DNA from: an uncultured cyanobacterium
GTDB taxonomy: Bacteria > Cyanobacteriota > Cyanobacteriia > PCC-6307 > Cyanobiaceae
DNA: 32,859 nucleotides
NCBI GenBank assembly: GCA_903823115.1
Contig: CAIJRN010000002.1
Coordinates: forward strand, 1-32,859
Direction of reading: 5' to 3'
This document shows positions 8,789-17,853 of the stretch, piece by piece. The notes beneath the pieces are model-generated. The model was not told the origin of the DNA, did not search any database, and was given only the letters and a program-made list of their open reading frames with translations. The translations under genes and the position numbers were made by a program. Each line of letters begins with the position of its first letter. Position 1 is the stretch's first letter.

Positions 8789-9406
8789 TTGCGCTGGTTG
8801 GCACAGGCCGTGACGCCGCGGCTTGCCACTCAAACGCTGGTGCTGGCGATTTCTGCCCTGACCGTCCTGGCCATGCCGATGTTGGAGGCGGCTGAAGGAA
8901 TGGCTCCATCCGCAGGCAGTGATGCGGTGATCCATCCGCCGCAGCGGCGCCTGCAGCGATCGGCGGACCTGCGCTATCGGCTGGAGGTGAACGCCGTGGA
9001 TGGCTGGCGTAGCCCGCTGGCCCGGGGCCAGCTGTGGCTGGAGGCGGCCAAGCCGCCCCGATTGATCTGGGAGAGGTCGCTGCCCCAGTTCTACGGGCCG
9101 AGGCGGATGCTGGTGGCGCCCGGGGGGCGCGTGCTGCTGCTGGATGAGGGCGCCAACGTGCGCAGCCGCCATGCGCTGCTGCTGCTCGATCCCCACGGGC
9201 AAACCGTACTGAACTACAGCTTCGACCAGATTCAGGCGCTGGTGGACCTGCCGGCCGCACTCCTGGTGCAGCGGGCCTTGAGCGGCAGCTGGTGGCTGGC
9301 CGGACCACCGCGCCTCAGCCCCAAAGGGGAGCGGCTGCGGCTGCCGGTGGGGGGACGAACCCTGGAACTCGATCTGGTCTCCGGACAGCTGCGGCGGTTG
9401 CCCTGA
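8789..9406 (+). CDS. exported hypothetical protein, outer-membrane-carrier-like
   Basis: This roughly 200-residue protein has an N-terminal export segment (LVLAISALTVLAM, then EAAEG). The mature part is a run of beta strands: LRYRLEVNAV, GQLWLEAAKPPRLIWE, RMLVAPGGRVLLLDE, ALLLLDPHGQTVLNY, and a closing ELDLVSGQLRRL. The alternating strands with a LWLEAAKPPRLIW-type segment recall LolA-like carriers of lipids or lipoproteins, but this is only a resemblance. The frame opens at TTG 8789; GTG 8807 is a better-looking start that keeps the signal peptide. It follows the metalloprotease gene by 32 bases and is probably co-transcribed. It converges on the mgtA-type gene. Confidence 0.65.
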   Translation: MRWLAQAVTPRLATQTLVLAISALTVLAMPMLEAAEGMAPSAGSDAVIHPPQRRLQRSADLRYRLEVNAVDGWRSPLARGQLWLEAAKPPRLIWERSLPQFYGPRRMLVAPGGRVLLLDEGANVRSRHALLLLDPHGQTVLNYSFDQIQALVDLPAALLVQRALSGSWWLAGPPRLSPKGERLRLPVGGRTLELDLVSGQLRRLP

Positions 9407-9452
9407 ACCTGCCTGGATTCAGCAGGGGGCAAGCAGCTCGGCAGCTGACGAA

Positions 9453-12179
9453 TCAGCTGTAGCCAAAGCGGCGCACATACCATGCCTTGACCATCTGCGT
9501 AAGGAAGCAATAGCAGACCAGGATGACAGCCAGCCAGGCAAAGTAAGCGAGGGGCAGATGCACCATGCCCAACGCTGAGCCGATCGGTGTAAAGGGAATC
9601 GCGATGCCGATCGCCATCACCACCAGGGTGATCGCGGCCATCAGGGGGGCAGGGTTGCTTTGAAAAAAGGGAACATGGGCGGTACGAATGATGTGCACGA
9701 TCAGCGTCTGAGTCATCAGACTCTCGACGAACCAACCCGTTTGGAAGAGGGCCTGACTCTCAACCGTATTGGCAGAAAAGACAAACCACATCAGAGCAAA
9801 CGTGGCGTAATCAAACAAGGAACTGACCGGACCGATGAACACCATGAAAGTTTTGAGATCGTTGACCCTCCACTTCCGTGGGAACTCAAGATAATCCGGA
9901 TCAACACGATCAAAGGGAATGCCTGTCTGGGAGAAGTCGTAGAGGAGATTATTCAGCAGAATCTGAACCGGCAACATCGGCAAGAATGGCAGCACCATGC
10001 TGGCTCCGAGCATGCTGAACATGTTGCCGAATGCAGAGCTGGTGCCCATTTTGATGTACTTGGTGATGTTGCCGAACGTGCGGCGTCCTGCCATCACACC
10101 GGCACTGAGCACCAGCAAGCTTTTCTCCAGCAACACGATGTCGGCCGATTCCTTGGCGATGTCCACCGCCGTATCCACCGAAAACCCAATGTCAGCTTCT
10201 CGCAGAGCAGCAGCGTCATTGATACCATCCCCCATGAAGCCGACGACATGGCCCCGGTTGCGCAGCAGCTTGATGATGCGCGACTTCTGCAGCGGTGAAA
10301 GCTTGGCAAAGATGGTCGTCGACTCCACCCGTTCGCCGAGCGTGGCATCATCCATGGCCTCAATCTCCTGGCCAAGCAGCACCCCCTCCACGGCCAGGTC
10401 CACGTCCTTGCAGGTTTTGCGGGCGATCACTGGGTTGTCCCCGGTGAGCACCTTGACGGCCACCCCACCCCGATTGAGCTCGCGAATCGCCTGGGCGGCT
10501 GAATCCTTGGGGGGATCGAGGAACGCGACAAGGCCCAAGAAGGTGAGGTCGCACTCGTCCGCGAGGGTATAGGGCTTGTGCTGGATGGGAACTTCCTTGT
10601 AGGCCACGGCAATCACCCGCAGGCCGTCACTGTTGAGATCCTCTCCCAAAGCGAGCACCTGCTGCCGGTTGGCCTCATTGATGGAGTCAATGCTCTCGCC
10701 ATCCTTCAAGCTGCTGCAGACCATGAGGATCTCCTCTAGAGCCCCCTTGCAGATCAGCTCGTGGTGGTGGTTCTCCTCTTCAACGACCACCGACATGCGC
10801 CTGCGCTGGAAGTCGAAGGGGATCTCATCGATCTTGATGAAGTTCTTCTCCACTTTCAGAGAACGATGCAGCTCGACATGATCAAGCACAGCCACATCGA
10901 GAAGACTCTTGAGACCGGTCTGGTGGAAGCTATTCAGGTAGGCCAACTCCAACACCTCCTCACACTCCCTGCCGCGATAATCCAAGTGCCGTTCGAGCAC
11001 AATGCGGTCCTGCGTGAGAGTGCCGGTCTTGTCGGTACAAAGGATATTCATCGCTCCGAGATTCTGGATCGAATCGATGTTCTTGACGATCACCTTCTCC
11101 TTGGCCATGGCGATCGCACCTCGGGAGAGATTGGCAGTCACAATCATCGGCAGCATCTCAGGAGCGAGCCCAACCGCCACAGAGAGAGCAAAGAAGAAAG
11201 CCTCACCCCAGTTGCCCTTACTGATGCCATTGATCAGGAACACCGCCGGCGCCATCACGACCATGAAGCGCAGCAACAACAGGCTGACATCGCTGATGCC
11301 CCGATCGAAGCTGGTGCGGCTACGCACGCCTGTGAGGGTTTTGGCCAGGGATCCCAGGGAGGTGCGCTCGCCGGTCTCCACAACCACGGCCGTGGCCGTG
11401 CCACTGATCACGTTGGTGCCCAGGAAGCAGAGGTTCTCCAGCTCCAATGGCTCGGTGATCTCCACCTGGCGGGGAGGCAGTTGGCTGTGCTTCTCCACCG
11501 GCAGGGATTCCCCGGTCAGGGCAGCCTGGCTGACGAACAGGTCCTTGGAGCTCAGCACTCGCACATCGGCGGGAATCATGTCTCCAGCTGCCAATACCAC
11601 CACATCCCCAGGCACCAGCCGATCGATCGGCTCCTCCAGGTGTCCGGGCGCATCGGCGCTGAGATGAAGGCCGAGATCGGCCGCAAGGCCAGGACTGATG
11701 TCCTTGCGGGCATCGTGCCGTTTGACCGTTGCGGTGGTGTGAACTAACTGCCGAAGCGATTCAGCTGCCACAAGCGAGCGGTATTCCTGGGAAAAGCGCA
11801 GCAGCACACTGAAGATGATCATGGTGGTGATGATCACCGCTGCCTTGGCATCTCCTGTCAGCAGGGACACGGCCGCCAGGGACGCCAACAGGAAGACCAG
11901 CGGATTGTTGAAGGTCTTGATCAGTTGCACAACCCAGGAGACAGGCTTCTCATGGGCGATCTCATTGGGGCCGACCTTGGCCAGGCGAAGCTCAGCCTGC
12001 AGGGCGCTCAGCCCTTCTGCACTGGTGTTCAAACGGGCAAGCAGTTCATCACTGCTCTCCCTGGCCGCGCGCAGCAACTCCGCGGCGGGCGATTCAAGCT
12101 CCAGGTTTTGCTGCGGCAATGGCCCGGGAGCAGAGCCAGCAAAGTTGCCCACGAAGGGCAAGCGCAGACGAAACACCAT
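9453..12179 (-). CDS. mgtA: Mg2+-importing P-type ATPase (MgtA/MgtB type)
   Basis: P3B-type ATPases import Mg2+ across the inner membrane at the cost of ATP. From ATG 12179 the protein is 908 residues, the family's usual size. In order it shows a cation-ATPase N-terminal domain (GLSALQAELRLAKVGPNEI), a membrane pair, the actuator loop with LTGESLPVEK, the phosphorylation site DKTGTLT, the nucleotide-binding part, VKVLTGDNPVIARK, and the hinge GFMGDGINDAAALREADIG. It ends with membrane segments including LLYDFSQTGIPFD, which is characteristic of MgtA rather than of Ca2+ or heavy-metal pumps. The frame extends upstream to a TTG at 12224, but ATG 12179 matches the family N-terminus better. I see no leader peptide or riboswitch that I can define in the short upstream gap. 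It lies downstream of selO on the same strand. Confidence 0.93.
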   Translation of the reverse strand: MVFRLRLPFVGNFAGSAPGPLPQQNLELESPAAELLRAARESSDELLARLNTSAEGLSALQAELRLAKVGPNEIAHEKPVSWVVQLIKTFNNPLVFLLASLAAVSLLTGDAKAAVIITTMIIFSVLLRFSQEYRSLVAAESLRQLVHTTATVKRHDARKDISPGLAADLGLHLSADAPGHLEEPIDRLVPGDVVVLAAGDMIPADVRVLSSKDLFVSQAALTGESLPVEKHSQLPPRQVEITEPLELENLCFLGTNVISGTATAVVVETGERTSLGSLAKTLTGVRSRTSFDRGISDVSLLLLRFMVVMAPAVFLINGISKGNWGEAFFFALSVAVGLAPEMLPMIVTANLSRGAIAMAKEKVIVKNIDSIQNLGAMNILCTDKTGTLTQDRIVLERHLDYRGRECEEVLELAYLNSFHQTGLKSLLDVAVLDHVELHRSLKVEKNFIKIDEIPFDFQRRRMSVVVEEENHHHELICKGALEEILMVCSSLKDGESIDSINEANRQQVLALGEDLNSDGLRVIAVAYKEVPIQHKPYTLADECDLTFLGLVAFLDPPKDSAAQAIRELNRGGVAVKVLTGDNPVIARKTCKDVDLAVEGVLLGQEIEAMDDATLGERVESTTIFAKLSPLQKSRIIKLLRNRGHVVGFMGDGINDAAALREADIGFSVDTAVDIAKESADIVLLEKSLLVLSAGVMAGRRTFGNITKYIKMGTSSAFGNMFSMLGASMVLPFLPMLPVQILLNNLLYDFSQTGIPFDRVDPDYLEFPRKWRVNDLKTFMVFIGPVSSLFDYATFALMWFVFSANTVESQALFQTGWFVESLMTQTLIVHIIRTAHVPFFQSNPAPLMAAITLVVMAIGIAIPFTPIGSALGMVHLPLAYFAWLAVILVCYCFLTQMVKAWYVRRFGYS

Positions 12180-12410
12180 GATCCAGCGAGCCCAAGGGGG
12201 TTGGGTAGCGCGGAGAGCATCCAACTGTTCCCACGAACCCTAGTGGCGGTCGGCTGATTCGATCGAGGTTGCACAGACCTGTAATCGCCAGACCCTCCTG
12301 CCAGCAAAAATCCTGGTCATCAAAGGTGAGCGGCAACAAGACGCTGGCCAGGGCTGCGGCAAGGTGCTGTCGGGGCCTTCAGCGAGGGTTGCGATGCTCA
12401 GTGCATGGGC

Positions 12411-14114
12411 TCAGGATGAACAGCTGTAGTGAGACACGCCACCGGCGTTGAAGAATTCCTGAGGCTTGAGGCGATCGTACCTCGCCCCCAGCTGCGCTGA
12501 TTGCTCGTCGTAGGGATGACTGAACACCTCCTGCAGCTCCTGGATCAGACTGAACTCCCCCTGCTCAGCCTGTTGATAAGCGGGTGCGATCAGCCACTCG
12601 CGCCAGGTGAATTTGGGGTTGATGCATTGCATCGCTGCGGATATCACGTTGGTGTCCCCACTGCTCGTGATTCGTGCCCGCCACCGTTGCAGCCAGCTGT
12701 CCCATTGCGCATCGAGCTGCGCTGAGCTGGGCACGTAGAAGCTCTCTTTCAAGGCTGAGAGTTGATCTGGAATCTGAGACAGCCTGCGGAACATGATCGT
12801 GTAGTCAACCTTGGTGAGAACCATCAGCTGCAAGAGCTCATTCACCAGCACGGCGTCATAGCGAATCAGACCGAGCTTTCTGGCCCACATGGCCTCGATC
12901 TCCTGGTTCATCGCTTCGCTGAAGCCGTCCCGGATCTGATCCAGCCTTGCCAGTGCTGGCGTGTCATCGGCGAGCAGCAGTCGGATGGCTGACCAGAACA
13001 TCTGATAGTTGGCTTCGGCCGCAACCGGTTGGTTGAAGAAGGCGAAATGCTCGCCGCCGCCAGTCCAGGGCTGAAATCGGGGATCGAACAGTTCGCAGAA
13101 TCCGAAGGGGCCGTAGTCGAGGGTGAAGCCACCCGCAGCGCAGTTGTCACTGTTGAAATTGCCCTGGCAGTAGCCAACGCGCATCCAGTTGGCCACCAGA
13201 GCTGTGAGCCGTTGACGAAACAAACCCGCCAGCTCCACCACTTGATCGCTGAAGGGAAGACTCGCATCAATCTCCGGCCGGTAGTTGCGTTTGATCAGGT
13301 GCGCCACGATCAGCTGCAGCTCGTTCAGGGCAGCCGGATGGGCCTCGCTGCGGGCGCGACGGGCAAACAGCTCCAGCTGACCGACCCGCAGAAAAGAGGG
13401 TGCAACACGGGTGGTGATCGCCACAGGGTTGTCCACCAGAATGTCGGGATCGAACGACCTGGAGTTCGGGGAATACCAGGGCCTGCGCACGGTTTCGGAT
13501 CGGGACAGATAGAGCGTCAGGGAACGTGAGGTGGGAACCCCCAAAGCGTGCATGAACTCCTGCACCAGAAACTCACGCACGCTGGAGCGGAGCACGGCGC
13601 GACCATCGGCGCCGCGGCAGTACGGGGTCGGGCCACCGCCTTTGAGTTGCATCTCCCAGCGTCTGCCCTTGAAGAGACCTTCGAACACGGAAATAGCCCG
13701 GCCATCGCCATAGCCGTTGCCGGTTCCAAACGGGCACTGCTGGATGTATTCCGTGCCGTAGATCGACAGGGCATAACCGGTCGCCCAGCCAACCGGTCGC
13801 ATCGACCCCTGCGCCACGCTGATGTCGCCAGAAAAGAGACGGCGGAACTGGTCGTCCTGGGCCAGCTCATCGCTCAGGCCCAGGTCGTTGAACAGGGTTC
13901 TGCTGTGGGCGACATACTCCGGCGCTGGAATCGCCGTGGGTGTCACCGGCACGTAGTGACCGGAGAACACCTGGCGGGGCTGGTGATCGTTGCCATCGCC
14001 GGTTGCCTGAGGATCCGCATGCAGTGAATCCAGCAGCGAATAGTCGGCCCGCTGGGCAAACTCAGCAAAGCTTGTCGTTGTGGGCATTTCGGGGGCACTC
14101 GAGGGTGCTGGCAT
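12411..14114 (-). CDS. selO: protein adenylyltransferase SelO (YdiU)
   Basis: SelO is a pseudokinase-fold enzyme that transfers AMP from ATP to Ser, Thr or Tyr of target proteins and has been linked to redox homeostasis. The 567-residue protein has the family core: FSGHYVP early, [18 protein letters not shown] (nucleotide site), the [17 protein letters not shown] helix, then [11 protein letters not shown] followed by LDYGPFGF (metal-binding Asn and Asp). The very C-terminus is SCSS. Its Cys sits where animal SELENOO has selenocysteine, third from the end. Starts at GTG 14129, ATG 14114 and ATG 14087 are all possible; none has a strong Shine-Dalgarno. It is followed by the Mg2+ pump gene on the same strand after a 230-base gap, so co-transcription is uncertain. 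Confidence 0.95.
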   Translation of the reverse strand: MPAPSSAPEMPTTTSFAEFAQRADYSLLDSLHADPQATGDGNDHQPRQVFSGHYVPVTPTAIPAPEYVAHSRTLFNDLGLSDELAQDDQFRRLFSGDISVAQGSMRPVGWATGYALSIYGTEYIQQCPFGTGNGYGDGRAISVFEGLFKGRRWEMQLKGGGPTPYCRGADGRAVLRSSVREFLVQEFMHALGVPTSRSLTLYLSRSETVRRPWYSPNSRSFDPDILVDNPVAITTRVAPSFLRVGQLELFARRARSEAHPAALNELQLIVAHLIKRNYRPEIDASLPFSDQVVELAGLFRQRLTALVANWMRVGYCQGNFNSDNCAAGGFTLDYGPFGFCELFDPRFQPWTGGGEHFAFFNQPVAAEANYQMFWSAIRLLLADDTPALARLDQIRDGFSEAMNQEIEAMWARKLGLIRYDAVLVNELLQLMVLTKVDYTIMFRRLSQIPDQLSALKESFYVPSSAQLDAQWDSWLQRWRARITSSGDTNVISAAMQCINPKFTWREWLIAPAYQQAEQGEFSLIQELQEVFSHPYDEQSAQLGARYDRLKPQEFFNAGGVSHYSCSS

Positions 14115-14129
14115 GGGGCCGATCGTCAC

Positions 14130-15027
14130 GGGTCTCTCGGGTTCTGGGCTTGCCGGGGCCTGGCCCTGACGCTGAGGTCATCATCCCTGTCTTTGGGGTT
14201 AGCCCAATTCGGAGGACCGCAGCCAGGCGGGACCATCCCAATGAGCTCTGCAGATCTGGCCGCGCCTGTCGTCTGAGCCCATGGGCCTGCGCTATCGCGA
14301 CTGCGCCCCCCTGGGCGCGCTGCACTGCAACGCCTCAGGCGCTGGCCTGAGCTCCGTTTCCATCAGCAGCGGGTGGGCATCATTCAACATCCCGGTGGCC
14401 CGCAGCGGTGCTCCCCGCAGCAGCGTTGGGCTGTGCCGGGACAGCGCCACCAGGGCATTGGCCTGGGCTTGGGCGTCACCGGCCTTGACGCACATCCGCA
14501 CGGCGCAGCAGCAGCCGAGGCTTCTCAAGCCTGACCTCCTCACTGGCGAGCACGCCGAGGTTGGGGAGCGCCACGTGGTGCACAGGCTCAAGCTGCAGCA
14601 AGGCTGCCGGATCCCAGGCCACCGCGATCCGCCCGACGGCCAACACCACCTCACAGGCGATCGATGGCTTGCGCAAGACGATCGTGGAGCCAACATTCGG
14701 TCAGATCAAAGGCGTCAGAGACCTGGACTCGGCTCAACATGCGACACACTCCTAGACACAAAAAATAGAATGTGTAGCTTCGTGCCGTGAACCAGAATCC
14801 GATAGTGCCATAGTTCTCGGGGAGCTGATTGAACTCTTCGAATACTGATTTGATCAGGCAGGTGACGTAGACGTCAGCTTTGAGGAGTCCTACCAGCATT
14901 GCCTCGCCGAACTGATCCAGGGATCCATCGACGACTGTGACGTCGTCACGTCAGAATGTCACCGTGTTCCTGGTGTCGTGTGAGCAGCTGAGGTGAGGTC
15001 AGGCCAGATCGGCAGGGAAATGGAACC
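14130..15027. other. decayed interval of about 0.9 kb between selO and the slipin gene
   Basis: No intact gene is visible. On the minus strand two overlapping frames (14476-14676 and 14292-14696) look like one sequence split by a frameshift near 14510. On the plus strand a transposase relic lies at 14666-14725. Between about 14795 and 14982 a plus-strand frame reads as an acidic, coding-like peptide (GELIELFEY, stop, FDQAGDVDVSFEES) interrupted by one TGA at 14848. An imperfect inverted repeat of about 10 bases flanks the A-run near 14745-14775. Confidence 0.4.
14666..14725 (+). pseudogene. relic of an IS1182/IS4-like transposase C-terminus
   Basis: About 20 codons read GLRKTIVEPTFGQIKGVRD. 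Transposases of the IS1182 type have a near-identical C-terminal block, (K/R)xTVEPxFGQIK, that carries the catalytic Glu. No matching sequence continues upstream or downstream in any frame, so only this conserved patch survives. No terminal inverted repeats could be placed. Confidence 0.55.
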
Positions 15028-15864
15028 TCATTGAAAATCGGATCTGCCCTGCGGGTCGGATCCAGTGGACTTGGAATCCGACTGTGGTGCTTCCGCGCTC
15101 GTGGCTGGCCTGTCTGCGGGAGCAGACCAATGCCTGGCCAGCGTGATCAGGTCGGAGGGAAGCATCACGATGGTCGTGGTGTTGTTTTCTGCTCCGATCT
15201 CCGTGAGCATCTGCATGCGCCTGAGCTCAAGAGCCAAGGGGTTCTGCAGGATGGTCTTGGAAGCTTCCGAAAGCTTGATGGACGACTCTTGTTCTGCGGA
15301 TGCTTTGATCAGCCGAGCACGTTTTTCTCGCAGTGCTTCCGCTTCCTTCGCCATGGCCCGTTGCATGGCCAACGGAATCTCGACATCCTTGATCTCAACA
15401 CGTTCAATCTCAATACCCCAGGGATCTGTGATAACGTCAACAATCTCCTGAACCTTGCAGTTGATTTTGTCGCGACTCTGCAAGACGTCATCAAGCATGT
15501 TCTGCCCGACGACATTGCGGAGTGTGGTGAGAGCCACTTGATAAACAGCCATCTGATAGTTTTCGACTCGGTTCACAGCCTTCTCGCCGTCGAGAATGCG
15601 GTAATACAGAACGGCATTGACCTTGATCGTCACACTGTCGGCCGTGACGGTCTCCTGAGGCTCAATGCTGACCGTCTTTGTCCGCACATCAAGTTGAATC
15701 TTTTGATCCACAAACGGAATGGTCCAGTACAGCCCTGGCCCCATCACTCCCTTGAGGCGACCTAATCGAAAGATAATGCCGCGTTGATATTCCCGATCTA
15801 TTTTGACGCCCTTGGCGCCAAATAAGAACAGCAGAATGAATACGAGTCCCGTCAGCGATCCCAT
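15028..15864 (-). CDS. slipin (SPFH/stomatin/prohibitin family)
   Basis: This 278-residue protein has an N-terminal membrane hairpin (LTGLVFILLFLFGAKG) followed by an SPFH domain: REYQRGIIFRLGRLKGVMGPGLYW, shortened here as the RGIIFRLGR block, then VDQKIQLDVRTKTVSIEPQE, and VTIKVNAVLYYRI. A coiled-coil, Ala/Glu-rich segment follows (AMQRAMAKEAEALREKRAR), and then an acidic, Ser/Pro-rich tail from about residue 245. This is the standard slipin order. Slipins oligomerise at the inner membrane and scaffold other membrane proteins; in many genomes they pair with an NfeD protein, which is absent here. The start ATG has a strong AGGGGGA Shine-Dalgarno six bases upstream, which fixes it. It is a single gene, downstream of the region that holds a DUF932 relic. 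Confidence 0.95.
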   Translation of the reverse strand: MGSLTGLVFILLFLFGAKGVKIDREYQRGIIFRLGRLKGVMGPGLYWTIPFVDQKIQLDVRTKTVSIEPQETVTADSVTIKVNAVLYYRILDGEKAVNRVENYQMAVYQVALTTLRNVVGQNMLDDVLQSRDKINCKVQEIVDVITDPWGIEIERVEIKDVEIPLAMQRAMAKEAEALREKRARLIKASAEQESSIKLSEASKTILQNPLALELRRMQMLTEIGAENNTTTIVMLPSDLITLARHWSAPADRPATSAEAPQSDSKSTGSDPQGRSDFQ

Positions 15865-16289
15865 GGTGCATCCCCCTGATCGTATGGATCATCAAGATCC
15901 TAGTTCTTTCTGCTGAGAATTTTTGTTTCAATCCGAAAAAATTGTCGCTCGACCCCGGTGGCTCAAGCGGTGACTGCAAGGAAAAATGACGCCCCTACCG
16001 CCGTCCAGACGTAAACATAGCCGGTATGACGGCGTTGCCCGATAACCATACCCCTCCTCCCCCCAGTCACCCTCAAGCCAGAGGGCCTCGGTCTCCAGGC
16101 TGCGGCTCCTCCGGTCCGCACGGCGGATGACGTTGGCGGTGTGGTCGATTGTTGAGGGTGAATGACCAAAGGCCATAGAGTTGAAAAGCTCGTCTCCGGC
16201 GGGGAACTGCCAGGCTTGAGCGGATACCGCCGGACTGGGCATGAGCCCCCGGTCTTTTTGTGTCTGCCTCGCTTACGCGAGCCTCTGGC
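15865..16289. other. gene-free interval upstream of the slipin gene
   Basis: No convincing frame. Short minus-strand frames overlap one another in different phases. The slipin promoter should lie at the left side but I see no clear boxes. Two adjacent small hairpins occupy 16268-16296. Confidence 0.35.
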
Positions 16290-16296
16290 TCAGAGG
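16268..16296. repeat. twin hairpins at the 3' edge of the DUF932 relic
   Basis: Two back-to-back perfect inverted repeats: CTCGC-TTAC-GCGAG and then CCTCTG-GCT-CAGAGG. The second overlaps the stop codon of the DUF932 relic on the minus strand. There is no T-run on either side, so an intrinsic terminator is not supported. Confidence 0.5.
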
Positions 16297-16771
16297 CGGG
16301 TGGCGGCGAGCGCCAGCTCGTGGGTGCGGGTGAGGGCGATGCTGCTGTCGCCGCGGCGGGCTTTGTTCGTGCCGCTCAGTTGATCCAAAAAGATCACCTC
16401 GATGCAGGAGCGGAACTGATAGGCGGTGCAGGGTGTGGCCATGTCGCGCAGTTCGGCCAGGCCGCAGACCGCATCCATGGTGGCGTTCTCGTGGAGAGCC
16501 TCGACGACACAGAGCAGTTGTTCGTTCTGCACCAGGGTGTAAGTGCCGTTCATCGCCGAGAGGGTGGAGCCGGTGTCGATGCGGATGATCGCCTGATAGC
16601 CGTCAATCGGCCGCCTGTCGGCGTCATCGATGCGACGACAGGCGACGGTGAAATCGGCCTTGGCGATGCGCAAATCTCACGAGCGGGCAGCAATCCATCG
16701 AGAACGGTATCGAGCTTGTGCCAGGCACTCTGGTTGTGCATGAAGACGCCGGAGCTGTATTGATGGGCCAT
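16290..16771 (-). pseudogene. frameshifted, shortened DUF932 (phage/plasmid-like) protein
   Basis: Two minus-strand frames join into one DUF932-like reading. The first begins at ATG 16771 with MAHQYSSGVFMHNQSAWHKL, which has the typical DUF932 opening (a Trp-His pair soon after the start). It reaches LLPAREI near 16680 and is then out of phase. The second carries on in the next frame with RIAKADFTVACRRI, GYQAIIRIDTGS, YTLVQNEQLLCVVEAL, and ends at 16290. A one-base loss around 16675-16680 explains the break. Intact DUF932 proteins are typically well over 250 residues; here only about 160 remain, so the C-terminal half is also missing or rearranged. The family is common on phages and plasmids, which suits the mobile-element relics around it. 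Confidence 0.6.
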
Positions 16772-17438
16772 GGGTAGTTGAAACCAGCCGTAGGCCGGGA
16801 GAGCAGATACAAAAAAGTCCCATAGGTGTTGTGGGGCTAACCAATCCAGGGGGACTTGAACCACAAACAACAAAAGCCCGACCGATAGGCGCACGGGTTG
16901 AGCGGTACTGCGCCTTGCCTGCCATGCCACAGCGTAGCCGTGGGAATAGGCAGGTGGATTGATGTTCCAGAAGGTGTTTTTCGGATATTTTTTCCTGCTT
17001 TGCAGTCACGTCCAGAGACTGGCAGCCTGAGTTACACAGGCTGCAACGGTTGGACACACGGGATGCACAGTGCGTCAGGGCCGCAAGGCCACGCTAAAGC
17101 AAGACTGGGCATCTATGGACACCATTCGGGTCGTATCTAAATGGGAGCCTTGGGCAGTATCCAAATAGATCCAGAATCGGCGAGAACAGCCAAAATGAGC
17201 AATGTTGAGAACAGCCACAATGGGGCTTGTTGAGCACTAGAATTAGTCAAATTTGATATAAAATGCTGGACGTCGGCAATGAGTCACCTTCCATCTTGGC
17301 CTGCAAAGAGCGTCGATGCCGACCCACGTCTACACTCGGCTCTGATGTTATGTAGTTGCTTCAACGCTGCAGATTACTGCAGGTGTGGACCCAAGCCATT
17401 GACTATAATTCGAATAAAGTAGCAACGCGCTTACAGAG
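16772..17438. other. gene-free interval at the left side of the AT-rich island
   Basis: About 670 bases without a coding frame of quality. Base composition changes here from GC-rich to AT-rich. It contains a 25-base direct repeat (17182-17231) and a tRNA-T-arm-like string on the minus strand that does not fold into a tRNA. A TATAAT hexamer at 17404-17409, 30 bases before the next start codon, is a candidate -10 box, without a good -35. Confidence 0.4.
17182..17231. repeat. 25-bp tandem direct repeat, two copies
   Basis: Two adjacent 25-base units both begin GAGAACAGCCAMAATG (A or C at M) and end GTT. The first 16 bases differ at one position; the remainder is more diverged. It is the only tandem repeat seen in this interval. 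Confidence 0.7.
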
Positions 17439-17690
17439 ATGTTGTTTCCTGCTGTTTTTCTCTTGCTCGTCAGCTTCGTTCTGACGAGCATTGACTTGCC
17501 TCTCTTCGCGAATACAAACAATAAAACACAAGCGAATGACGCATCGCCGCCAGTTAACCCAAAAAGCAAGTCTCAAAAGCCGGCTACTGTCAATTGCAAA
17601 GAAACTGATGTTGATGGCGATTGTCAAGTCATCAGAGATGATATCCCCAAACAAGCCGACAGCCAACCCAATAGCCAAAACAAAAAGTAA
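17439..17690 (+). CDS. small secreted, hydrophilic hypothetical protein (83 aa)
   Basis: The frame begins at ATG 17439 with a clear signal peptide (MLFPAVFLLLVSFVLTSIDL, then PLFA before the likely cut). The mature part of about 60 residues is polar, rich in Asn, Gln, Lys, Ser and Pro, with two cysteines (VNCKETDVDGDCQV) eight residues apart that could form one disulfide. It has no recognised family. A TATAAT lies 30 bases upstream and a GAG just before the ATG. Rival minus-strand frames over the same bases lack such organisation. The low GC content suggests acquisition from another source. Confidence 0.5.
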   Translation: MLFPAVFLLLVSFVLTSIDLPLFANTNNKTQANDASPPVNPKSKSQKPATVNCKETDVDGDCQVIRDDIPKQADSQPNSQNKK

Positions 17691-17853
17691 GAGATCTGCA
17701 ACTACTTATCACAAAACTCTACGATGTCAACATTATTAATCGAATAGCATTTTCCCATGAATCCCATCATTGACTACCCTATCTCCCGACGCCAACAGCA
17801 ACGCTTCATACTCCATTACCTTGAACAGCCTCAGGTTAAACATTCTCCAGAAT

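Noticed and set aside
16268..16296. Twin hairpins as a transcription terminator
   Set aside because: Neither strand has a T-run after the stems.
16850..16870. A tRNA T-arm-like string (GGTTCAAGTCCCC) on the minus strand
   Set aside because: The T stem has two mismatches and no acceptor, D-arm or anticodon arm can be built upstream.
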